Below, in pieces: positions 39,383 through 52,800 of a stretch of DNA of 64,000 nucleotides. The notes below the pieces were generated by a model. It ran no database searches. It saw only the letters and a list, made by a program, of their open reading frames with translations, and was not told where the DNA came from. The DNA comes from Chondrosia reniformis. Lineage: Eukaryota; Porifera; Demospongiae; Chondrillida; Chondrillidae. The stretch spans positions 124,001-188,000 of the forward strand of contig OX359190.1 in assembly GCA_947172415.1 (NCBI GenBank). Direction: 5' to 3'. Both the position numbers and the translations under genes were made by a program. Position 1 is the first letter of the stretch. Every line of letters begins with the position of its first letter.

Positions 39383-42342
39383 CATACATTATAAACTTCA
39401 AAAACATTTTGCAATACATGCCTGTGAATGCTGACATTACATATTAGTCTAATATGTTAGTGTTTGATAGAGTTACAGCAATAAATGTTCATTAAATTCT
39501 AGTATATAAAGTTAATGTATGGTGAGAGATAGGGCAAATTTTAAGATAAATCAAAATTTTAAAAACACATTGGACATACTCCATATATAGGTGTCTGTGA
39601 ATGCTGACACTAAGTCACAGCTTCATATGTATCCATTTGATAGAGTTACATCCCTCAGTGTACTTTAATTGTTTGTATGCAAAGTTAATGTATGGTGAGA
39701 GATAGGGCAAATTTTAAGATAAATCAAAATTTCAAAAACACATTGGACCTACTCCATGGTTGTCAGAGAATGCTGACACAAAGTCACAGCTTCATATGTA
39801 TCCATTTAATAGAGTTACATCCCTCAATGTACATTTATTTCTTGTATACAAAGTTAATGTATGGTGAGAGATAGGGCAAATTTTAAGTTGCATCAAAATT
39901 TCAAAAACACATTAGACATACTCCATAGGTGTCTGTGAATGCTGACACTAAGTCAGAGCTTCATATGTATCCATTTGATAGAGTTACATCCCTCAATGTA
40001 CTTTAATTGTTTGTATGCAAAGTTAATGTATGGTGAGAGATAGGGCAAATTTTAAGATAAATCAAAATTTCAAAAACACATTGGACCTACTCCATGGTTG
40101 TCAGAGAATGCTGACACAAAGTCACAGCTTCATATGTATCCATTTGATAGAGTTACATCCCTCAATGTACAATAATATCTTGTATTGAAAGTTAATGGTG
40201 AGAAATAGGGCAAATTTTAAGTTGCATCAACATTTCAAAAACACATTGGACATACTCCATAGGTGACTGTGAATGCTGACACAAAGTCACAGCTTCATAT
40301 CTATAAATTTGATAGAGTTACATCCCTCAATGTACTTTAATTGTTTGTATGCAAAGTTAATGTATGGTGAGAGATAAGGCAAATTTTGAGTTGCATTAAA
40401 TTTTCAAAAACACATTGGACATACTCCATAGGTGACTGTGAATGCTGACACAAAGTCACAGCTTCATATGTGTCCATTTGATAGAGTTACATCCCTCAAT
40501 GTACTTTAATTGTTTGTATGCAAAGTTAATGTATGGTGAGAGATAGGGCAAATTTTAAGATAAATCAAAATTTCAAAAACACATTGGACCTACTCCATAG
40601 GTGTCTGTGAATGCTGACACTAAGTCACAGCTTCATATGTATCCATTTGATGGAGTTACATCCCTCAATGTACTTTAATTGTTTGTATGCAAAGTTAATG
40701 TATGGTGAGAGATAGGGCAAATTTTAAGATAAATCAAAATTTCAAAAACACATTGGACCTACTCCATGGTTGTCAGAGAATGCTGACACAAAGTCACAGC
40801 TTCATATGTATCCATTTGATGGAGTTACATCCCTCAATGTACATTTATTTCTTGTATACAAAGTTAATGTATGGTGAGAGATAGGGCAAATTTTAAGTTG
40901 CATCAAAATTTCAAAAACACATTGGACATACTCCATAGGTGTCTGTGAATGCTGACACTAAGTCAGAGCTTCATATGTATCCATTTGATAGAGTTACATC
41001 CCTCAATGTACAATAATATCTTGTATTGAAAGTTAATGGTGAGAAATAGGGCAAATTTTTAGTTGCATCAACATTTCAAAAACACATTGGACATACTCCA
41101 TAGGTGACTGTGAATGCTGACACAAAGTCACAGCTTCATATCTATAAATTTGATAGAGTTACAACCCCCAATGTACATTTATTTCTTGTATTCAAAGTTA
41201 ATGTATGGTGAGAGATAGGGCAAATTTTAAGTTGCATCAGAATTTTAAAAACACATTGGACATACTCCATAGGTGTCTGTGAATGCTGACACTAAGTCAC
41301 AGCTTCATATGTATCCATTTGATAGAGTTACATCCCTCAATGTACTTTAATTGTTTGTATGCAAAGTTAATGTATGGTGAGAGATAGGGCAAATTTTAAG
41401 ATAAATCAAAATTTCAAAAACACATTGGACCTACTCCATGGTTGTCAGAGAATGCTGACACAAAGTCACAGCTTCATATCTATAAATTTGATAGAGTTAC
41501 ATCCCCCAATGTACATTTATTTCTTGTATACAAAGTTAATGTATGGTGAGAGATAAGGCAAATTTTAAGTTGCATCAAAATTTTAAAAACACATTGGACA
41601 TACTCCATAGGTGTCTGTAAATGCTGACACTAAGTCACAGCTTCATATGTATCCATTTGATAGAGTTACATCCCTCAATGTACTTTAATTGTTTGTATGC
41701 AAAGTTAATGTATGGTGAGAGATAGGGCAAATTTTGAGTTGCATCAAATTTTCAAAAACACATTGGACATACTCCATAGGTGACTATGAATGCTGCCACA
41801 AAGTCACAGCTTCATATGTGTCCTTTTGATAGAGTTACATCCCTCAATGTACTTTAATTGTTTGTATGCAAAGTTAATGTATGGTGAGAGATAGGGCAAA
41901 TTTTAAGATAAATCAAAATTTCAAAAACACATTGGACCTACTCCATGGTTGTCAGAGAATGCTGACACAAAGTCACAGCTTCATATGTATCCATTTGATG
42001 GAGTTACATCCCTCAATGTACATTTATTTCCTGTATACAAAGTTAATGTATGGTGAGAGATAGGACAAATTTTAAGTTGCATCAAAATTTCAAAAACACA
42101 TTAGACATACTCCATAGGTGACTGTGAATGCTGACACAAAGTCTCAGCTTCATATCTATAAATTTGATAGAGTTACATCCCTCAATGTACATTTATTTCT
42201 TGTATACAAAGTTAATGGTGAGAAATATATAGGGCAAATTTTGAGTTGCATCAAAATTTTAAAAACACATTGGACACACTCCATAGGTGTCCGTGAATGC
42301 TGACACAAAGTCTCAGCTTCATATCTTTCAATTTGATAGAGT

Positions 42343-43570
42343 TTCAGAACTATAGTTTTATGTACTATTTTGTATATATAGACATAATTGCGTAATATCA
42401 TATATGGCCGACCGTTAGAAGGTGTAATTAACGAAAAAATTCGATACTATATCTGAAAATCTAGAAGACTTTCTAAATTTCATTATACATTGGGAAATTT
42501 ACTGTGTAGCACTTCATTGTTATTGAAGCCCTATCTATCCACATTTAATATATGGATCTGGTTAAAGTGAAATTTCGTCAATCGACAGCCAACGAAACTC
42601 CAAAGAAAAAAAGTTGGACCATACCGAACGCTACCATCCACGACGCTCAGAGGCCGGGATCGGTGGTAACGCTCTGCCGAGTTGAGCTTTGGGTGTCACT
42701 TGCGTGAGAAGAACCAGTTCTTCTCGATATGGCCGACTCATATGAATCCTAAGATATCAGATGCCAATCCCACATTACGTGGAACCCCCCCGAAATCCGG
42801 ATTATTGGTGAGCACGTCTCTATGGCACCAACCGATTAGGAGACAGCTTCAGAGTCTAAGCGCTACCAACCTCTATGGGAACCGCAACCACCATAGAGAT
42901 GTGTCCAGGTAGGCCTACTATATAAGGTTTTTCGCTTCTATTTATATGAAGTTTTGTCCAAAGAAAACGGTTGTGGTTGGGGCTTTTTTTTATATATTTC
43001 TCGTTATTTCCAGATCGGTGAACTGTTCCAAGCAAGTTTAAAGACATAGGCAGTATTTGTGGTTCATCTGAAAACTGCGTAAAGTGGAAATAATCCTGCA
43101 AGTGTCTTGATGGGCCGAGGAGAACGACTTTTCGGATCCCAATTATTTTCGAGAAATCGTCAATTTATTCCACTCTAATTCTAGATCAGTAAATGGTTCC
43201 AAGCAATTTTACACAAATACGTAGTATTTCCAATACATCTCAAAACTGTGGCAAAAGGGTAAAAGCCTGTATGTGTCTTGGTGGAAGGAGGAGAGCGACT
43301 TTTCATGATACAGAAAACTGGATATAATGCGAGGTCAGATATTTATCGCCTTGACGATATTAATGTTTATGATCGATATTACAACCGATCCGGCTGTATG
43401 AATTACTCTAAGTCTAATTCCAAACTTAAGTTTTAGCGTATATAAATAAATTCTAATTTCTAGATATATTAAATAATGTTTTTTTAAGGAAACTGTAGCT
43501 ACAAAAATGTTTTAAATTTTCTTTCTATACGTAAATAGCTATGTATTGTGAGAGAGAGGAAAAAGATGAA
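42343..43570 (+). repeat. Array insert unit, copy 8 (subfamily A), right end of the array
   Basis: Complete copy of about 1228 bp. It is followed only by one degenerate monomer that decays into unique sequence by about 43,735. Confidence 0.92.
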
Positions 43571-43855
43571 CATACATTATAAACTTCAAAAACGTTTTGC
43601 AATACATGCCTGTGAATGCTGACATCACATATTAGTCTAATAATATGTTAGTGTTTGATAGAGTTAAAGCAATAAATGTACATTAAATTCTAGTTAATGT
43701 ACGTATTGTGAGAGATGTATAGGGCAAATTCATTGAATACAAATTTCTTTAATGTCAATATATTCAGTAATACACAAAGATGCAAGTAGATTTTTTCTAA
43801 GGTGAAAGATGTTTGAGAATACAATATAAACAACTTTACATTGACGGAAAAGCAG
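43571..43855. other. Satellite edge and CLASP 3' flank
   Basis: Degenerate monomer to about 43,735, then unique sequence. On the minus strand an ATTAAA (complement of TTTAAT at 43,748-43,753) lies about 100 nt past the CLASP stop and could be its polyadenylation signal. Confidence 0.45.
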
Positions 43856-46800
43856 TTAGGAAGAAGTTTGTGAGGACTTTTTGATGTAAATATCTAACAA
43901 CTTTCTTTGAGATGATGTAATGTTTTCCAAATATGGCTCCATTTCAATGGCAACCACCTTGTGAACAGCTACTAAGCAAAAGACACTCAACTTTCTTATA
44001 CTACTCTCAGAATGTCCATACAACTGTTGGGAGACGGAGATGAGTGAAAATAGAATGATTATTTATACAGTTTAATTGCACAACATTATACTAGTTACCT
44101 TCAAAAGAGATTCCATCAGTACTTTCATATGTTTGAGAACTAAACTCTTTTCACATCTTGGTAATAGCTACAGAGCCAAGAAATCACATGACTATCACAT
44201 GACATCAATGACCAATCAGCTTACTTGGCTAATTAACTTCAAAGGTGAAATGACATTATTGTCTGTTTCCGTGGTAACAACTTGTACAAGTATGGGTAGA
44301 CCATGGACTGGATCAACAGCTTCAGCTAAAACTGGAATCACATCTTCCATTGCAGTTTTATGAGACTGGAATGGGAATGGGAAACACATGTGAAGGCAGA
44401 CTTGTTACAGACCTATTTTAATCACCTCTTTATCCAAACAAGATTTGAGGACCTTCATTATAACCAGTTCCGTTACATTGTGCAACACTTGTGGTTTGAC
44501 CTTTATCACTTCCTTGAGCACCTTCAGTGCCAGCACTTTGACCTCTGCACTCTCGTCCATAATCAGCTCCATCAACTTGTGCATGACCTGGTTACTATGC
44601 TCCTCCCAATTGCAGTAGTCAGCATTCTTTGCCAAGTTGAGAAGGACTTGGAGAGCCTTTATACGCAACTCCACACTACACACAGCAATGAATGGCATCT
44701 TCATACATCAAACAAACCTACCATATTTAATACGTATGTATCTACAGGTATCTAGCAGAACTAACTACTACAGAACTAAGTGATACAATAAATCACATTG
44801 CTAGTCTAATATCCCATTCAAAAGTCATCAAATCTATCTCTCACTTCACTGGGCTCCCTGGAAAGTAGCCATTTGGCTAAGCGGAGTCACCAGTATAATA
44901 ATGATTTGATATTGATAAGTAGCTACCGACTGCAGAGGAGCTCAGTTGGTACAACTCACTTGTTTTGAGCTGCAGTCAGCTGCTTCAGAGCTCTGGCAAT
45001 GTGGTCAATCTCCACTGCAAGGAGATACATACAATATGTAACCAACAGCAACATTTATACAGGTTCCTATGACATACGATCTGCATCATCTCCACTGTAG
45101 TTAAGCTGGGCCAACCTCCCCACAGCAGACATTATCCCCATCTGCCCGTTCATGTAGTATCCCGGTACATAGTCACTCTTAGCAGAAGTGGGTCGGTGCA
45201 GACCAGAGAGGCGGGGATCTGTGGATTTGGGCCTTGCAATCCTCCGGCCAGCACTGCTAGAGGGAGTGATTGGCCGGCCGCTCCGAGGAATCCTACTGTC
45301 CCCTACTGGAGTACGTGGTGACGGCGGAGGAATACCTGTGAATGGCAGTAGTACCTCACTCAAGAGAATACCTCATCTTCAGCACATGTAACATACCAGA
45401 CCTACGCCCGGAGGAAGGTGTTTTTGATCTGACGTCTGGTGATGAGCCAATGATGTCATAGCTCCTTTTAAGGGCAGAACTGGGATGGCCAGCCTGAAGT
45501 GGGGTCATTACTTTTGACTTTAGCCTCACAGGGGGAATCCCTGTTTCAGAGGGACTCTTGCTAACTGACTTCTTGATCAAAGGACTGTAGGATGGCTACA
45601 GGCACAGGGGACATTGAGGAGTAAAGGAGGGGGAGGGGTAGAGGAGGGGGAGGGGTAGAGGAGGGGGAGGGGTAGAGGAGGGGGAGGGGTAGAGGAGGGG
45701 GAGGGGCAGAGGAGGGGAGGGGCAGAGGAGGGGAGGGGCAGAGGAGGGGAGGGGCAGAGGAGGGGAGGGGCAGAGGAGGGGAGGGGCAGAGGAGGGGAGG
45801 GGCAGAGGAGGGGAGGGGCAGAGGAGGGGAGGGGCAGAGGAGGGGAGGGGCAGAGGAGGGGAGGGGCAGAGGAGGAGTGAAGTACTTAAAGTTGCAACAT
45901 TGATACTTACTGTTTTAGAACGGCCAAAATGTGAAGGAGGCTGGTAGGAGAGAATGGAATATTAGTTAAGTTACCAATGTAAACCAGTAGTAACTCACTA
46001 TCTTTTTAACGGGAGAAGAAACGGGAGATTCATTGTCCGATGAAGAAGACTCCTCGCTACTACTGCTCACCAGTTTGGAAGTGTAGCTCCTTAAAATACG
46101 ATCTGCAGTCTCCTAGAGGATAGAGAGGTGGTAACTATAGAGAGGTGGTCACACTAGAGAGGTGGTCACACTAGAGAGGTGGTCACACTAGAGAGGTGGT
46201 CACACTAGAAAGGTGGTCACACTAGAGAGGTGGTCCCACTAGAGAGGTGGTCACACTAGAGAGGCGGTCACACTAGAGAGGTGGTCGCACTAGAGAGGCA
46301 GTCACACTAGAGAGGCGGTCACACTAGAGAGGTGGTCACTATAGAGAGGTGGTCACACTAGAGAGGTGGTCACTATAGAGAGGTGGTCACACTAGAGAGG
46401 TGGTCACACTAGAGAGGTGGTCACTGTAGAGAGGTGGTTGCACTAGAGAGGCGGTCACACTAGAGAGGCGGTCGCACTAGAGAGGCGGTCGCACTAGAGA
46501 GGCGGTCGCACTAGAGAGGCGGTCACATTAGAGAGGTGGTCACATTAGAGAGGTGGTCACACTAGAGAGGCGGTCACACTAGAGAGGTGGTCACACTAGA
46601 GAGGCGGTCACACTAGAGAGGCGGTCGCACTAGAGAGGCGGTCGCACTAGAGAGGTGGTCGCACTAGAGAGGTGGTCACACTAGAGAGGCGGTCACACTA
46701 GAGAGGCGGTCACACTAGAGAGGTGGTCGTACTAGAGCAGTTGTTGCATACCTGCAGCTGCTGAGGAAGTGATTGTAACATTTTCCCAATGATGGCAGTG

Positions 46801-49800
46801 TTATGCTGAAATAATGATATTAAGGCTTTCTTGCCAAGGTTTCTTATGTCTACACTCTTGGGTTCCATCGCCATGGTAACTATCTTAGATAAAGCCTGTC
46901 TGGTTTCAGGAGTATTGTTAAAGTCTCCAGACTCCAATCGCTTTACTAGAGCAATGAAGTACAGTAACCAGGACTGCTTCACCTGGGGATGGGAGGGAGA
47001 GGGGGAGGGGGAGGGAGATAGATGGGGAGGGAGAGGGAGATAGATGGGGAGGGAGAGGGAGATAGATGGGGAGGGGGAGGGAGATAGATGGGGAGGGAGA
47101 GGGTGATAGATGGGGAGGGAGAGGGAGATAGATGGGGAGGGAGAGGGAGATAGATGGGGAGGGAGAGGGAGATAGATGGGGAGGGAGAGGGAGATAGATG
47201 GGGAGGGGGAGGGAGATAGATGGGGAGGGAGAGGGAGATAGATGGGGAGGGAGAGGGAGATAGATGGGGAGGGAGAGGGAGATAGATGGGGAGGGGGAGG
47301 GAGATAGATGGGGAGGGAGAGGGAGATAGATGGGGAGGGGGAGGGAGATAGATGGGGAGGGAGAGGGAGATAGATGGGGAGGGGGAGGGAGATAGATGGA
47401 GAGGGAGAGGGAGATAGATGGGGAGGGGGAGGGAGATAGATGGGGAGGGAGAGGGAGATAGATGGGGAGAGGGAGGGAGATAGATGGAGAGGGAGAGGGA
47501 GATAGATGGGGAGGGAGAGGGAGATAGATGGGGAGGGGGAGGGAGATAGATGGGGAGGGAGAGGGAGATAGATGGAGAGGGAGAGGGTGATAGATGGGAA
47601 GGGAGAGGGAGATAGATGGGGAGGGAGAGGGAGATAGATGGGGAGGGAGAGGGAGATAGATGGGGAGGGGGAGGGAGATAGATGGGGAGGGGGAGGGAGA
47701 TAGATGGGGAGGGGGAGGGAGATAGATGGGGAGAGAGAGGGAGATAGATGGGGAGGGAGAGGGAGATAGATGGGGAGGGAGAGGGAGATAGATGGGGAGG
47801 GGGAGGGAGATAGATGGGGAGGGAGAGGGAGATAGATGGGGAGGGGGAGGGAGATAGATGGGGAGGGAGAGGGAGATAGATGGGGAGGGGGAGGGAGATA
47901 GATGGGGAGGGAGAGGGAGATAGATGGGGAGGGGGAGGGAGATAGATGGAGAGGGAGAGGGAGATAGATGGGGAGGGGGAGGGAGATAGATGGGGAGGGA
48001 GAGGGAGATAGATGGGGAGGGGGAGGGAGATAGATGGAGAGGGAGAGGGAGATAGATGGGGAGGGAGAGGGAGATAGATGGGGAGGGGGAGGGAGATAGA
48101 TGGGGAGGGAGAGGGAGATAGATGGGGAGGGAGAGGGAGATAGATGGGGAGGGGGAGGGAGATAGATGGGGAGGGGGAGGGTGATAGATGGGGAGGGAGA
48201 GGGAGATAGATGGGGAGGGAGAGGGAGATAGATGGGGAGGGAGAGGGAGATAGATGGGGAGGGAGAGGGAGATAGATGGGAAGGGAGAGGGAGATAGATG
48301 GGGAGGGAGAGGGAGATAGATGGGGAGGGAGAGGGAGATAGATGGGGAGGGAGAGGGAGATAGATGGGGAGGGGGAGGGAGATAGATGGGGAGGGAGAGG
48401 GAGATAGATGGGGAGGGAGAGGGAGATAGATGGGGAGGGAGAGGGAGATAGATGGGGAGGGAGAGGGAGATAGATGGGGAGGGAGAGGGAGATAGATGGG
48501 GAGGGGGAGGGAGATAGATGGGGAGGGGGAGGGAGATAGATGGGGAGGGGGAGGGAGATAGATGGGGAGGGGGAGGGAGATAGATTGTGAGGGGGAGGGA
48601 GATAGATTGGGAGGGGGAGGGAGATAGATGGGGAGGGGGAGGGATACTGTAAAGTGATTAAAGTGTCACACGTACTTTGGGATTCATTGGTTGGGCCTTA
48701 TCCACAACAATTTGACAGAGAATATGTAACTGTTCTTGAGCAGAGTAAGTGTTCCTAAAGAGATATAGAAGCTCTCAGGTCACTGGGAGCATCTGCCACT
48801 AAAGAGGTGCCTACCTGATGCATTCCAACGTCTTGTCAAGTTTTCTGTGAACCGAGGAGAGCATGTCAGTGCCCTGCTTGTGCAGTAACCGTAGCAACAG
48901 CTTGAAGAGCCACCCATTCAGGTCTTCCTGGTAGACGTTGATATACTTGACCAACACTTCCAGAAACACTGCAAAGACTTTAATATGACTTTCAACTAAC
49001 ATCCGTCTAAACACCTCCTTAACCAGGTTACGCTCCTGCGGACTTGAGAGGAGGGGGGCGGAGCTTAGAGCACCTGTTAGTGGAGAGGCAACATGACTCA
49101 CGTTAGCTCTCTCTCTCCCTCCAAGAGCAGCTCCAACTGTCCAATCCCGTCCCTCCGCTCTGACCACTGTGAGCTGGAACACATTTGCAGCAGATCTGAC
49201 ACACTCTACAGAAAAGAAACAATTTACTGACTACATCTTCTGAGAGCAAATACAGCCTTGTGGACAACTAAAGGTTTTCTATCGTACAATCTCTTCTAAA
49301 CTGATATCCAAGGCATTGAAACTGGGAACTATACAACTTAGAGAGATGCGGCGGGGGGCGTGGCAGGAGGAGGGGCTTCTCCCTGTATAAATGGCACTAG
49401 TGGAAAGCCACCTCTTGAGGATTACAGCCATTATCTGGTTTCTCCGAATTGGATAAATCACTTTGCATTCACTTGTGACACCTCTATTCACTAGGGAAGC
49501 CTTTCAAATGTGCTAATAATTTGGAATGAATTTAGCAAATTAACAACTGGTTTCATTCCAACTTACTTCAACTGGGTTTGGGAATTTCATTGATGGATTG
49601 AATGTTGACATTTCAGAGCTAACAGAACCCATTGAAGCGACACTTCCTGTTTCATCCTCATCGTCACGGCTGCCAAACTGACTCTATATATTAAAACAAC
49701 ACCTTACAGATATATCTATACATAATACCTTAGTACTTACATAATACTTTATATAGAGCATATAACTGTTACATATACCGTATATCGGGAATTGAATGCG

Positions 49801-52800
49801 TGTGTCAAAAGAATGCGAATTGCGAGTTTTGACTGTATGCACAATCTTTTGACACGTATTGATTTGACACCTCATAATTTCGTATACACGTCCGGTACAC
49901 CTAAGCTTTATCTCGCATTCTTTAACCATAATGTTTACTTAAACGCGTAATTTGCAATCTTTAACTCTCGTATTTATATCCCAATATACAGTAGTGCACT
50001 GTGTAGATATGTACGTACTTTAATGTGAAGGAGAACATCTTTGGTCATTAAAGTGTTTCTTGAAATGGCAGTTCTGCTATTTGGCCTGTAGCTCTTTACA
50101 CTTCTAGTAGGACTGGCCTCTCGACTGCAGTGATAATGGGCATGGCATGTCAGTAATGGGTGCGGCATGTCAGTAATGGGTGTGGCATGTCAGTAATGGG
50201 TGTGGCATGTCAGTAATGGGCATGGCATGTCAGTAATGGGTGTGGCATGTCAGTAATGGGCATGGCATGTCAGTAATGGGTGTGGCATGTCAGTAATGGG
50301 TGTAGCATATAGCAGTGGTGGGTGTGGCATATAGCAGTAATGGGTGTGGTTCTCACCTGACAGCTGGTGAAGGATTGGTGCTCCGAGCTCTCCTGCTGTT
50401 GGTCGGAAGGGGAAGTCGGCCTTGTGACTTCTTGACAACATGGCTGCCCATGGCTACACCACAGAAGGAATAGGACATGCGTACAACAGTCCTCTCAGGG
50501 GGCAACGGGAAACTCACAACTCTTTGGCCGTCTGTTAGGGGTGGGGGAGGGAGGAGTGGTGTCTGAGGGCGGACGGACACGCTTGTGTAAAGTGGCTGGG
50601 GGAGTTTTGGCACGCAGGTTGCCATGGTTATGAGTCAAATCAAGGCTGACAGCTGAAGAGGATGACAGCACATGATCAGCTGACCCATCCACACCAGATC
50701 CTACTCGGTTAATTGCTTCTAAAAGGTCTGCAGACAAAAGAGGAAAACCCTATCATTACAGAAACTAATATACATGCAGTTGCCATGGTTACCTGGTTCA
50801 CTTGCCGCTGACAGATTTCTGCTTGATTCACTTCTCTTGTTGTTGATTGGTTGAGTGTGAGTGGCTCTTTCCTCCTTTAATCTCTTTTGCACTTGACTAG
50901 AGAGTGAGTCGAGAATGCGTTCAGCAATGTTTGGGAACCACTCGTTGTAGCCCCAAAAAGTTCTAAATCAGTCAAAAGGATTGAAAGGGGTAAATGGCTA
51001 TTAGTGGTTGCCATAGCAGCAAAGGTGGGCGTGGTTTGGCTACCTTCGAGCATGCTGCCTGGCCGTAGGGTCTGCGTCACTCACTCCTCTTCCCAAGATC
51101 TTCTCAATCATTTGTCCGTGCTTCTCCAGCAGTGCGAGGTCCCAAGTGTGAGATATCAGATCTATATAGCCCCAGCAGAACCTACAGGGTATCACACAGG
51201 TAGACCCTTCTAGCAGCCATTTTATCATGCACAGTATAATCTAGTTCCCAAATTCTTTTGATTAAAGACCTTTAATCAAAAGAATTTGGGAACTAGATTG
51301 AGGTCATTAACACATTTACAGATTACGTACTTAAAAGTAACTGCAACTTCTCACAAGACAAAGATTTAAAGACATTTGTCAGACAGACATACCTCCTGGA
51401 TACAGCAGATTTGGACTGTGTGGCCGCTTGTATTATGGGTGGGACGAGATGGTGATTGTGAATGTAGTTAATAAAGTACTTTATACAAACATCTGCCGAC
51501 GATGCCATCACCTACACAACAGTTACATACTCACACCAAATCTTTAGAAAGAGAGAATCTACAAGTACCTTTACAGAGTTCGGTAAGAGAAGAATGAGTG
51601 GTGTCAACATTGCCTCTGCTACGTGGACAAAGTTCCCTTTGTAATGAACTGCCAGAAAACTGTGTTCACACAAGTACACAATCACACACACAGTCAGGTG
51701 TACCAGTGCCACGCCCACCTCAATGTGATACACGCCTCCCTGCAGACCTGGGACCGGAGATCCTTGACGGATGTGATCAGTGCAACCTCCAATCCTCTGA
51801 TGTGCGAGTTGAAGTCGTCCTGCTCCATAGCTCCGCCCTTGATGACCCCTCGCAGCTTCTTGAGGGCACTGCTGCGGACGTCCCACGGCTTCTGGTCGTC
51901 CTCCAAGGTCAGCTGTATCTGACTGACCTCTTGAGACAGGTCACGCACCAGCGCCAACTAAACACCGGAAGACACGCTAACTCACACTCAAGTACCACTC
52001 TAGCAGTTCCTCACGTTCACTGGTGGAGTCTCCTCGAATGCCTTTTCAAAAGCTGCTTCATCGATGGTTCCACTTGATGTAGCTGCCTTTGATGTGGATG
52101 ACGAGGGGGTCTTACCCTTCTTACGTGGGAGTGTCCCATAAAGAGATGTGGGCTGTGCACTACCTGTGTCAGTTTGCTGGAAAGAAATTACAGGAAACTC
52201 CTCAATACCAAATATGGCCTGTAGCTAATAAGGATTTTAACTACGTACGTACGTATGACTATTCTATAGGTAGCTAAGCCTGGTGAGAACGTACGTCAGC
52301 AACCTCTTCTGCTTCCACTTGTCCGTTGGCCAGCACCTCATCAAACTTTGTGAGGAGGGGGGTCAGTCTGGCTTGGGGAAGTCCCCTCTTCAAGATGTCA
52401 TTCCGAACCCTTTCCCCAACATTCTTGTATATAACTACTAATGTATCCATTGACTTAATCCTCACCTAGCAACAGCAAAGGGTAGCAAAGGGTAGGTTAG
52501 GGGCGTGGCTAGGGTGGGTGTGTCTGCATCACACATGGAGGTATATACCTGGTGGTTGGGGTCCTCTAAAAGTTTGCATATGACACCTACTAGCTTGGAC
52601 AGGTGGAGTCCGCGATTACCAAATTTGGCGAGCACTTGAGCCAAGCACTCCATACTCTCCTCCTTCACTCGCCAGTTCTTATGGACAAGCGCTGGCAGCA
52701 GGAACTCTTCCAACATCTGCTTGTGAGCAACATGAGGTCACATGATAGTCACATGACTTTGGGACACTACTTACCTGCCCATCAATTAGTTCAAAGTCCA

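Larger units (their letters stand above)
3851..43735. repeat. Composite satellite array (~169-bp monomer plus eight ~1.2-kb inserts)
   Basis: The region is built from tandem AT-rich monomers of about 169 bp. Identical landmarks recur at 169-bp steps (for example 8815 and 8984; 7637 and 7806). Each monomer carries GGTGAGAGATAGGGCAAATT, then AAAAACACATTGGACATACT, then GTGAATGCTGACACAAAGTC, then a TTTGATAGAGTTACATCCCTC block. About 29 kb of monomers remains after removing the inserts, so roughly 170 copies. Variants include a CGTATA insertion after GGACCTA (7519, 14054, 14741, 22125, 22812) and AGATAAATC in place of AGTTGCATC. The many ~60-codon open frames are by-products of the repeat: 169 is not a multiple of three, so each frame closes in the next monomer. 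The monomer length is close to one nucleosome, as in many centromeric or heterochromatic satellites. Any centromere role is inference. Confidence 0.97.

Noticed and set aside
6786..42063. Dozens of ~60-codon open frames (MVRDRANFK... on +, MDTYEAV... on -)
   Set aside because: They recur with every 169-bp monomer and end because 169 is not a multiple of three. Variation between copies shows no codon constraint.
5405..42912. 76-codon frame repeated in all eight insert units
   Set aside because: It begins with TTG, has no ATG and no recognisable domain. Its identity between copies follows from recent amplification of the whole unit.
3851..43735. CRISPR array
   Set aside because: Regular periodicity, but monomers are similar along their whole length with no unique spacers, and the context is a spliced animal genome.
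3851..43735. CENP-B-box-like motif in the satellite
   Set aside because: I found no TTCG....A..CGGG pattern in the monomer. The centromere idea rests only on length and composition.
48895..48908. X-box match GTAACC-GT-AGCAAC
   Set aside because: It lies in CLASP coding sequence over Leu-rich helix codons, so codon content explains it.
49279..49491. 70-codon minus-strand frame in CLASP intron 15
   Set aside because: Flanking exons 15 and 16 join in frame and are collinear with the CLASP family without it.
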